Assembly: GCA_963924555.1 (NCBI GenBank)
Contig: OZ004590.1
Coordinates: 6,316,001 to 6,380,000 of the forward strand
DNA: 64,000 nucleotides
Direction: 5' to 3'
From: Crambe crambe
Taxonomy: Eukaryota; Porifera; Demospongiae; Poecilosclerida; Crambeidae
Under the pieces are notes generated by a model. That model ran no database searches, was not told the DNA's origin, and saw only the letters and a list, made by a program, of their open reading frames with translations. Each line of letters begins with the position of its first letter. The stretch's first letter is position 1. The position numbers were made by a program, and so were the translations under genes. This document shows, one piece after another, positions 1-9,800 of this stretch.

Positions 1-1684
1 GTTGGTTGATGTTTACATTGTGGTGAACTAGCAAATTAGTTTGAACTTCATTACTGTTATCATCACTGGTAAGAGAATAATGTATAACCTATAGCTAATA
101 ATTAATTTCCAATGCAGTAGATTCATCGGAGAGAGTTAGAGTTTGAGAGCAGCTGCTCATTCCATTCTTGAAAGGACGTGCTGTTCACCATTCTGCAGTA
201 ATATAGAACCCAAGTTATACACACTTTGGGACATGGTCGGCTTCTTTGAAATTGTTAGCCATTACTCACTTTAAGAGTCCAATTCCTGATGACAGCTGTA
301 TCTGTCAAGCCACCACACTAGATCTCAAGCGCCACCAATCTGACCCAGGGTATACCTAAATGGGCAAAACAACCACAATCACCGATCGATGTAGCTATAC
401 AGCGTACAGGATTAAAGTCATAAAACCATCCTTAACCAGCAACCAACGAATAAAGTTAGCCTTAAAATTACCATCCAAAAGTACAGAGAGAGTTTTTTGT
501 GTCCTGTCCACTATCAACTAGTCTATAGGGAAATAAACCGCAGTAGTTGTGGTGCTAAACCGAAAAAAGGAACTCATTTCTTTCGCCATAGTCAAAACCC
601 ACCTCAGTCACACTGACACAGAAAATGATTGTCTATGTATGTCATGCTATAGGGCACACTCCAGTAGTACATTACCAACCATACTTCAAACCGAGATTGA
701 ATTATGGGAAAATGCACAATCTACAACACCAAATCAACTTACCAAAGAAAAATTAGTAAGCACCATGGCAGTAATCTGGTTGACAGCAACAATGACCTAT
801 TGGAAGCAAATGAAGAGGAGAATGAACGTGAGATGGATGAAACAAATAGAAAGGAAAATGACTATGAAATAGATGAGAGTTTGGACAAAATAGGCAGTGA
901 ATCACAAAGTGACATAGTTAACTGACAACAAATAAACAGTTGCACATTTCTGTTTTGCACCTTTTACAAACATTTCACTTGCATCTTATTATAACATGAT
1001 AATTTATCTTTATTCACAGCGAATATCATAACTGTCACGCTTACCTGTTGAACGCTGTAAGGGAGAAAGTATGAAACAGAGAGTAGTAGCCAGTGGCATA
1101 TCCAGCTCTAAAACCTCTTTTTACTCCCTCTTGAGAGCTTTTTGCAAACTCTTAGCCCATCATAAATGAAAAGGGTTTCCTTTTTTAACCTACGCATGAA
1201 CTTGTATAAGTCCTAACCGGTCAGATAAGCTGCTGGGGACGCTTGTTAGAGAGCAGGTGCACTTTTCGCCATCTTGGCTTTTATTCGACTCCGCCCACTT
1301 CCGGTTGGAAATTAAATTTTGCAAAAATAATACGTGCGCGGTTCGACTGTAACTTGTCGTGTCGTGCTATTTTTGAACATGTCGATTTAAAGGTAAAGGA
1401 TTATAGCGCAGTCATTTCTGAGTAGATTGGTATAAGAATTATAGCATTTGAATGAACCATTTCTGAAATAAGTTGTTTAATGATCAGATGATGATGATGA
1501 TGATGATGAACGACCAGATGAATATGGCGATTTTTGAAGTCGCTGTAAAATGATACTGCTTTGTTCTCTGCTCTTCATACTTGAGTCCTAGCATGTTGAA
1601 GGTGTTCTGTCTTCAAGTTAGGAGTTGCTGACTGCAGGAGGTAAGTATTCTGGAGTTATGAAAAAGTACTACTCCAATGGAGCA
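1..1684. other. Intergenic DNA with no recognised gene
   Basis: I see no SRCR, Ig or other recognisable exon here on either strand. A broken reading frame around 549-925 (+) contains a Cys-x2-Cys pair followed by a charged C-terminus, but upstream frames are interrupted by stops; it may be a decayed transposon fragment. A short GATGAT repeat lies at about 1486-1509. A sequence near 1285-1310 resembles the TTATTCGACTCC-type terminus of the transposon at 2111-3689. The missing 5' exons of receptor gene A were looked for here and not found. Confidence 0.5.
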
Positions 1685-1915
1685 TCTGTGCCATCCCTAC
1701 TTAGAGAGTACTATCGTACTCTCTGATAATCAGATCGACGTACCGGCTTACTGGCTATAAGTCATCAAAATTCTGCTTTGGCCATCTGGAGGCTGATCTT
1801 TTGCTATTAGTTTTGACTAAGGCTCTACTTCACGAATCAGTGGTATCAATAGCATTCAGATCTTTCTACGCCATTTTGATGGTAGGGGCGGGGCTTATGG
1901 GCGGGGCCACGTATA
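1685..1915 (+). repeat. Partial copy of MITE-like repeat 'Rep2'
   Basis: This stretch matches the core repeated at 12205-12655 and, inverted, at 15668-16130. It starts with the short hairpin AGAGAGTACTATCGTACTCT and ends in the GGGGCGGGGCTTATGGGCGG motif. Compared with the longer copies it has an internal deletion that joins the terminal hairpin directly to the GATCGACGTACC segment. It has no coding capacity that I can see. Confidence 0.7.
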
Positions 1916-2188
1916 AGTACATATGCAGTGGAATACTGCCCACACACTTTCAAGTTCAAGCACTAAGAGAAAGGATAGAAACAAGTGAGCATAAAAAATT
2001 TCTTCTAAATAATAAGGGATAGCCTAAAATCTAGCTGGGCTATATAATGTACATGCAGCCTTGTATGAAAACAATCCCTACTTTTACAACTACCATAGCT
2101 AGCTAGCTATAGAGGTTATTTGACTCCGCCCACTTTTTGCGCGCGCAAGGTAGTGCAGCCATTTTGAGTGGCAGATCTGCAGACCGGT

Positions 2189-2249
2189 TAGCCTCGTACC
2201 CAGGCCCGCTTTTTTCGCGGGGCGGTGAGCGGGCCTGGGTACGAGGCTA
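2189..2249. mobile_element. 61-bp foldback insertion with 9-bp target duplication
   Basis: A near-perfect hairpin runs from TAGCCTCGTACCCAGGCCCG to its complement and is flanked on both sides by CAGACCGGT (2180-2188 and 2250-2258). The 9-bp duplication and the TAGCCTCG ends match the larger Mutator-like element at 35473-36231. It is inserted inside the left end of the ISL2EU-like element, so it is the third layer of a nest. Confidence 0.75.
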
Positions 2250-2280
2250 CAGACCGGTTAGTTTACTATTATAAATTGTG

Positions 2281-2415
2281 ATGGTGAAGAGTTGCTGCGC
2301 AATTGGCTGTACCAACAGGCTTACCAAGGGTAGTGCTGTATCCTTCTATCGCTTTCCTACTGACACAGATCGCCGTAGACTGTGGATAGCTGCTGTCAGC
2401 AGGAACCAAATACAG
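2281..2415 (+). pseudogene. THAP-domain first exon of a transposon protein
   Basis: The exon starts with ATG and encodes 45 residues with the start of a THAP zinc finger: CCAIGCTNR (the C-x2-4-C pair), then FYRFPTD and RRxLWIAAVSR, all in the order and spacing of the family. It ends at a good splice donor (CAG|GTACGT). THAP fingers bind DNA and occur in P-element and ISL2EU transposases. The rest of the protein is not recognisable downstream: the frame after 2416 is full of stops. It belongs to the element at 2111-3689 and is probably dead. Confidence 0.7.
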
Positions 2416-2889
2416 GTACGTATGTTTGTTCAGCCCATTTCATAAATGGGAAGAAGAGCAATGACCACCTGTCCCCAGACTACGTTCCTAGCATGTTGAC
2501 AGTCCATTGAAGCGAAAGAAGAAGATAGAACTTGAGACATACAACAGGCCAATCACACAAGAGTAGAGAATGCGTTAAGGGAAGAACAAAGGAAGGAGCA
2601 AGCAGCAAGGGACAAGGCAGCACAGGAAGAAGCAGCGAGGGCTATGGTGGAGTTTCAGAGTAGTGTATATAGCAGTGACCGTTTTTGAGTCTTGTGTGGT
2701 TACGCAAACCAAGTTGTCTGGTGAAGATGTGGAATTGATGGAAAAAAACCTGGAAAAGTTATGGTTGTTCATGAGAATGTTTTGACAAAAAGCTTTTTAG
2801 AATCTAATGACAATAGGGTATCTGATATAAAGTCAATCAATAATGTCAATAATAATAATGTCAATAATAATAATGTCAATAAACTATGG

Positions 2890-3420
2890 TCAACTACATA
2901 CTTTTCACAGTACTCTGGCAGGATAGATAACAGAGTTTTCCTGTCTGAGATAGCTCATGGATAAAACTAGTAATTTTCTCTTTCGAAGGTAGCACAAATT
3001 CTGGTTGCGAGGGAGTACCAGATTTACCGGTATAGTAGGAGCAGTAAAATTGATTTCTGAAATGGGGGCATGGGCATTTTTCATTGTAGGTGAAACCCAT
3101 GCACATGGTTGAGACGTACAAGATGTATCTTTGAGGTGAGTTTCTACAGCAAACAGCAAGGCCTGCCATGCGAGCAAATAATAGTTCCAGACTTTTCTGC
3201 AGCAACCCAGGGCTTCAGCGGTGAAGCAGACACTGATCGTGAATGTCTCATATAATACTTGCAGTCAAGACTATCTTTTTGTCACTCCCCACCACAGGAT
3301 GTACAGACAAATTGCCAACCCAACCAGCCAACAGGTACTTGTAGCCATCCAACTCTTATAAGCTTTGAGCTCTTCTTTAGTATAATGGGCTTGGGGTGTT
3401 GATCAAGAAATTGTAAATGT
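2890..3420 (-). pseudogene. Broken SWIM/YqaJ-type ORF of ISL2EU transposon
   Basis: Read on the minus strand, this stretch holds, in order and in changing frames, pieces typical of the second protein of ISL2EU elements: a YTKEELKAYKS motif (near 3370), then AGWVGNLSVHP, a degenerate SWIM-like zinc region around ARMAGL, then ALLFAVETHLKDTSCTSQPC, and a PSKEKI segment. At least two frame changes and one stop break it. The family protein carries a SWIM zinc finger before a YqaJ nuclease domain; only the N-terminal part is left here. Confidence 0.65.
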
Positions 3421-3820
3421 CTGGGTACTCAATATTAGGGAAAGTATCAGTATGTCCAGAACTGAAGGTGTAAAGATCATCCACTCATCCTACTCCTATA
3501 CTGTTTAGTTTATCATTGTACCTTTTCTTGACACTATCCTCCAGTTGCTCATAGTAGTCAGAGCCAACAGACATGGCCAGACTATAGCTGTTCCCTAGCA
3601 CCAGTTGTATAATGCCACCCGCGTCTTGCCATCCAAAATGGCCACATTGCCACGTGCGAGCAAAAAGTGGGTGGAGTCGAATAACCTCTATAGGCAGTGA
3701 ATGTAAATGTAGGGATTGTTTTCATACGAGGCTGCCTACTTAATATTTTTATTTAGAAGAAATTTTTTGCGCTCATAATAATCAGCATCATATACATGTA
3801 CATACTGATAATTCATATAG

Positions 3821-6800
3821 ATTCCAATCAGTGTTCTCCTGGGGCAATACGTCTCTCTGGTGGTAGGGATCAGTTTGAGGGGAGAGTGGAGATGTGCAGT
3901 AATGGAGTGTGGGGAACTGTGAGTCGTACAGGATGGGACTCCAATGATGCTACCGTGGCCTGCAGACAACTTGGATTGCTTCAAACAAACGGAATAGTAA
4001 CAAGTTAGAAGTCATACTGTATAGTAAATCTCATCGATAAGATGCTGCACCATTAATTAAAAAATATTTTTTTGCTCTAAAAAAATACAGGAGTTACAGT
4101 GCCAACTTTTGGTCCTGGCGTGGGACCGATTCTGCTATATGATGTGCATTGTACTGGATCTGAAAGAAGACTTGCAGACTGTCCATCTGGCAGTTATTAT
4201 TATGGTACTTTCCACAACGATGCTGGTGTAAGGTGTCAATTTAATCAATCACCAGGTAATGAACCTTCTATGCAGCAAATTGGGAGAGAGGGAGCACTAA
4301 ATGCCAAAAGCTAGCTTTTGAATACACTCCATATTAGTTTGTAGAAAAGATGCAAATCTTACACCTTCTCTATTATATGTACAGTCCGTACTTGCACTTT
4401 TGGAGAGGTTCGTCTTGTTGGAGGAAACAGTTCCAGTGAAGGGCAAGTAGAGATGTGCTACAGAGGAGTGTGGGGGTCCATATGCTATGTTGGATGGAAT
4501 AATATTGATGCTGCAATAGTGTGTAGACAGTTAGGATTCCAAGGAGAAAGTAAGAATAAGTAGCTAACTAAGTCTATGACAAGAATAAACTGCTTGGTTG
4601 CTTTCTTTGTAGATAGCACGGCAATCAGATCTCTAGAATATGGTGAAGCATCTGGCCCTTACTTATTGAGTAGTGTTGGATGCAGAGGTCATGAAAGGAA
4701 TCTAACAGAATGCTCATATGGAAATTCACAAATAGGATATCATACTTGTTCTTCTGGACAGGATGCTGGAGTTCGCTGTGATGGTATATAGCTGAAACTA
4801 TGTAATATTTAGTTCACTCTTTTCTAGCTCTAAGTGTTTTAATGCACCTGCATGAGAATGATGCTATAATGCTCAAGGTGAATGTAATGCACGAGCCAAA
4901 GGCAGGTGCATTACATTACCGAGAGCATTATAGCATCATTCGAGTGCACCATGCATTAAAACACATGCATGGAGCTAGAAAAGAGTGATCTAAACATTTT
5001 AGTGTTGATCACATGACTTGTGACCAATCAAATTCCAGTTGGTCCTTACAGAACCCTAGCCCTAGCCTAGCCTAGCCCTAGCCCTAGTACCTAGCAAGCT
5101 CTGACACACTTTGGTTCAGTAAGAATGCTCTAATTGATAATATTCAAAAAAATAAATGAGGTAAATTCCTGTGGTTTTCCTGTTTGAAACCCAATGTAAC
5201 AAGTGAAATGCTAAAGTCTATAAAAGAAGACATTGATTCATTGTAAGCACTAGGGACTGAGGCTGGAAGGTCATAGTCCTAGTGGATCTTCCACTAGGCT
5301 CTTCAGCACAGTTCCTCAAGTGTGCACTAAATATTTAGTGCACATAAAAGTGTGAGATTTAAAGCACACTTTTCAGAGGATCTGATTGGTCATGTGATCA
5401 GCACTAACTACCTATAATGATTGTAAAGTGGGAAATTTTATGCAGTAAAGGGAATTGTTCCCAGACCTTCCTCTATCACTTCTCTTGAAGAAGGTAAACC
5501 TTCTTTGATTAGTGAGAGAAGAAAGCCTAGGGGCTGCTAGTCTCACAGGGAACTTGGAGAGCTTCACCAAGTGGCAACTACAGGAGCCCACATAATCTTG
5601 TAAATATGGTTCCTTCTAATAAACATAAAATAGGCTTCTCTGTCAGTTACACTGCTTGCCATCACAACCACTAATTGAGGAAAAAAACAAAAAAAAACAA
5701 CAAAACTCCCAAAAAACAACAAACCAACCATACTGAGTGTGATTGGCTTGTTTTTCCTTATCCGAATTTTTGGGTTGCTAGTCTCACAGGGAACCTAGAG
5801 AGTTCCATCCTTTGATGGAGATCTTCTAAGTCTACAAAGTCTCCTTCCTTTATAGTTGAAACTGCATGGGTATCTTTGGGAAAAAGGCTAATTAAGCTAC
5901 ATCCAAATACCTCAGGACAAGAATGCAAGAAAAGCATGCAGTTTCAACTGTAAAGGTGGAGACTGTAGTGTTTCTGCTACTAGCCAACTACAAACTCAAA
6001 TAGAGTGAAAACTTTTATTCAACAATTGACAGAACAAGTTAGTCTTTAAAAAGACTTGTGCCTCGGCACTGGTAGCTAGCTACATGGAACAATGACACTG
6101 TTGAAATTCAAATTTTTGTAATCAATGAAGGGTCTAGGCTCATGTATGTTAAATAAGTTAGATGATTCGAATGTCAATTCCTGTGATGAGTTTACTAGTG
6201 TATCTCAGTGCCCTTCTCAAATGCTCACTTCCATGCAAGGCCTGTATAGTCTTTGATTTCATTGTTCTTGCCTTTCCTGATGTCTAACTGATCACATGTG
6301 GTCTACTTTCTGGCTTGTAGTCGTTATTCTCTCAGTGGTCACACTAAAATCCTGGCTTTTTTCTTATTCGACTATAGACTGACTGTTGTCTCTGCTGTTA
6401 CTTTCTGGCATGTTCTCTCATGCTCTTGGCTTTCCTGTTGAGTGTTGCCTGGCGTGGCCTGTAGGATGCACATATATGTATCGCCTAGACTGTTCTCTCT
6501 GCTGTTTCTGTTCATTACTTTCTCACTGTCTCTTGATAGATGTCTACCATAAAGTGGCTAGGTCTATATACTCCTTTTTTTCAATTGCATGTGCATGCAA
6601 TGTATTGTGTGGGTGTACATCATTGAACGCACAGTGTGCTACTATAATGACGTACGTACCACGCATAGTCGATCCCAGCACTGCGCCTTAGCACTTCGGT
6701 GCCGAGGCAAAAATGATAACTTGGTGATTAAAAACCATTACTGTGCACATACAGGAAATACAATATACCACAAACAAGATAACATGACCACACATTATAC

Positions 6801-9800
6801 GATAATCTCTACAGAGACCATATCTTCTTCCAACTGTAGCCATCAACATGGCCAAGAAAACTGCACACACTGATACTGCAGCCTGCACCACACACAATTC
6901 AATTGAGTACTTATAATCATAGACAAACGAGGTTTTTGGATGAGTTAATTGAGGGTACACTGTATGTCCTAGCTAATAGCTAGATTGGTTTTTTTTTCAC
7001 ATGACTGTTTGGTAAACTCTACTGAACATGCACACTTACCCCACATACTCTACATTCCCTAGTGATAGCTATTTCTCTACTGTACAATATAGCTACCTCA
7101 TGTAACCATGGTGATGTGAGGTTGTATGGAGGTTACAGCAGAGCAGATGGTGCAGCTCAAGTGTGTATTAATGGACTGTGGGCAAGCATATGTTATCAAG
7201 ATTGGGATGAAACTGATAGCAGGGTTTTCTGTAAGCAACTGCTTGGAAAAGAAAATAACATCAGTAAGTGATAATACAAGGAGTGTTTTGATAGCCAGCT
7301 ATTATTGGAGGTGAATTTCCACTGAGTGTACAATTATAAGTAGCTATTTTAACTTATGCTATAAAAGAGGTACCATTTCTCTTATTTCAACTCCAAAGTG
7401 ACGATCAATACTGCCACCCTCAATTCTTTATTTACACAAACTTACTTTCAACTTCAAGCACTAAAAAAAGGATAGAAACAAGTGAGCGCAAAAAATTTCT
7501 TCTAAATAAAAAGTTAAGTAGGGATAGCCTAAATTCTAACTGGGCTGTATAGCGTAGATCCTCGTTTATCGGCCGAGGTTTGCGCCTTCCATCCTAACGC
7601 GTTATGTATGCACTTCCAAGATACAGATCGAGATCGAGATGAAAAGTAGTCTATCACTCTACTGTCAACTCACTCAGTTCTTCTTATTTCACTTTACAGG
7701 AAAACAGACGGACACATAAAGACAAACGACTATTACCTCATTGATCGTCCACACCAACCATTTATCGGCAAGACATACTAACTACCATATTCGAACATCG
7801 GCTACTTCGAAGAACTTTGGCCCTAGCTTATTACCGGCACAAAATTATCCCAAATGGATAGCACCATCGAAATCTGTGATCATTAATACCCTTTACCAGA
7901 CCATATTATAAAATTCTTATGTGCCAGTTTTTTTGTACTATCAATGAAAGAATGTATAATAATGAAATAATGAAAATCAACATAAAGGACATAGCTTGGT
8001 ATTATTAGAATCTGGTAGAATACAGTCCTCATGCAACCACGTGCCACAACTACACTCCAACCAGTCCCTATCAGTGCCTTCGTCTTCAGCGTAGGACCCA
8101 TAACAAACACAGCAAAGGTCAGTTTGTATGGTATCGACATGAAGCTTAGCTTTCTTTCTTGAAAAACGTGCAATTTTGGAATTAGATTCAAAATCTTTTC
8201 CATGCTTTCCTGTTTTGGCTCTCTTTTGAGCTTTTTTTTCAGCAGCCTGGCAAGCCTTTTCCTCCTGCTTAAGAGCTCTTTCTTCTGCCTTACGAACCTT
8301 TTCTTCTTGCTTACGCTTTTGTTCTTCTTCTCTTTGCTTTCGCTTCAACAATCTCTCTTCCATTCGCTTCTGTTTTTCATCTGCTTCACGCTTCTTCTTG
8401 TCTTCTTTTTCTCTTAAAATAGCAATACACTCATCACTTGTCAAAACACGTGCACTCTTTGTCTTGGGTTTCGATCCCTTTGTTCTTATAGGAAGGTTCA
8501 AATTGTCTGAAAGGGGAGAATGATTATTGCCAATGGGGTTGTTGAAGTAGAGGCTAGTGACAGTGACCATACATGAGAGAAAGAAGTTGCTGATTTAGGT
8601 CGAGAGGGAGTAGTGACTGCTGATAACACACCTGACTTGACTTGAGAGGGAGTTGTCGACAACACACCGGAGAGAGAAGGAGGAGTCAAAGTTAATGATT
8701 GAGAGACATTTGCAGACAGACCTGGCAGAGAGGATGGACTGACATTTGCAGGAGGACCTAGTCGAGAAACCGGACTGATAGTTGTAGATGTAGAAGGTGG
8801 ACAGACATTTGAAGGCTGAGAGGATGGACTGATAGAAGTTACTGATTGAGAAAGATTTGTAGATGGACCTGGCCAAGAGGATGGACTGATAGTTGTAGAT
8901 GTGACATTTGCAGGCCAAAAAGATGGACCGACATTCGCAGACTGACCTGGCTGAGAGGAAGAACTGATAGTCGTAGACAGGCCTGGCTGAGATCTGGTAG
9001 AACTGATAGTCATGAATGGGCCTGGCTGAGAGGAAGAACTGATAGTCATAGACGGGCCTGGCTGAGAGGAAGAACTGATAGTTGTAGACAGACCCGAAGA
9101 ACTGATAGCCATTGGCATAGGTGGCCTGTCTTCGGCATGATAGATTTTAACCCAGGCAATGTACTTTGGATCGAATATATCATAACCCTCTTCATATCGA
9201 TTGGCATAGAGAAGCTGTTCTTCGGCTGAAAAGTACATTTCATCTTCACGATGATCTGTGGGGTCAGCAGTATCTTTGGAGTTATCAGCATCCTTGGAGT
9301 CACCAGAATCATCTACATCAACTGGAATTTGAATAATAAAATTCTAATCAAACCACAAGATAAAATTGAATTACTTACCAGTGTATTCTGCAGTGGTTAT
9401 GGCTTGACAATTGAAGGGATAAATACCAGTTTTCTTAAAGCCATTGATTAAGTTGGAAGGTGTTATAGCAGTCAACCAAGCAAGTTTGAAAACGCTGCAG
9501 AAATTTAGCTTTGATGTCACTTTAGTGGGATTATTTTGATAGAATGTGTGACAAGATTGCTGCCACGATGTCTTCAGAGCTCGGAAAAAACTGACATCAA
9601 GAGGTTGACACTCATGCGTGGTATGAGGTGGTAAACAAAATATTATAATCCTATTGTCTTTTGCAAATTTGATGGTACTTGGCTCAAAATGAGGACTATG
9701 TCCATCTAATATGAGGAGGAGAGGACACCTTGATACAGCATTTGGAAGAAAATGCTTCTTTAACCAAAAATAAAAAAGTTCTTGATCTGCCCACCCTTTG

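Larger units (their letters stand above)
2111..3689. mobile_element. Decayed ISL2EU-like DNA transposon
   Basis: The element has inverted ends: AGAGGTTATTTGACTCCGCC on the left, and on the right the complement of AGAGGTTATTCGACTCCACC, followed on both sides by CCACTTTTTGC. It is flanked by an AT dinucleotide (2109-2110 and 3690-3691), the 2-bp target site usual for the ISL2EU group of PIF/Harbinger-like elements. Inside are a THAP-domain exon on the plus strand and a broken SWIM/YqaJ-type reading frame on the minus strand, the two gene types known from ISL2EU. At 1.58 kb it is internally deleted, so it is a non-autonomous remnant. Confidence 0.75.
1949..3779. mobile_element. Palindromic MITE 'P1' split by a later insertion
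   Basis: The two halves (1949-2110 and 3692-3779) together form one copy of the palindromic MITE also seen at 7441-11841, 12951-13092, 15110-15366 and 40525-40722. Typical parts are the terminal AAATTTCTTCTAAATAA block, the TAGCCTAAAATCTAGCTGGG block and the central CATAGCTAGCTATAGG. The copy is interrupted in its centre at position 2110 by the THAP/YqaJ-type element at 2111-3689. The right half ends 40 bases before the first visible exon of receptor gene A. Confidence 0.75.
4784..7092 (+). other. Gene A intron 4 with repeats
   Basis: The 2.3 kb intron between SRCR4 and SRCR5 contains a foldback MITE (4814-4988), a CCTAGC-rich run (5051-5093), a stretch at 5450-5960 related in inverted orientation to gene C intron DNA at 38590-39010, and the repeat R3 at 6060-6708. 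The last 300 bases (about 6790-7092) are clearly similar to the end of the matching intron of gene C (39060-39364), so they were inherited before the two genes separated. Confidence 0.7.

Noticed and set aside
549..925. Possible 5' exons of receptor gene A
   Set aside because: The frames show no SRCR pattern (no RLxGG, no VCRQLG) and no signal peptide followed by a phase-1 donor.
5051..5093. Interstitial telomere repeat
   Set aside because: Units are irregular CCTAG/CCCTAG and not a regular TTAGGG array.
8202..8417. Hydrophobic Phe/Leu/Ser-rich frame on the plus strand
   Set aside because: It is the reverse of the Lys/Glu-rich coiled coil of the pogo transposase; the minus frame has the splice and domain support.
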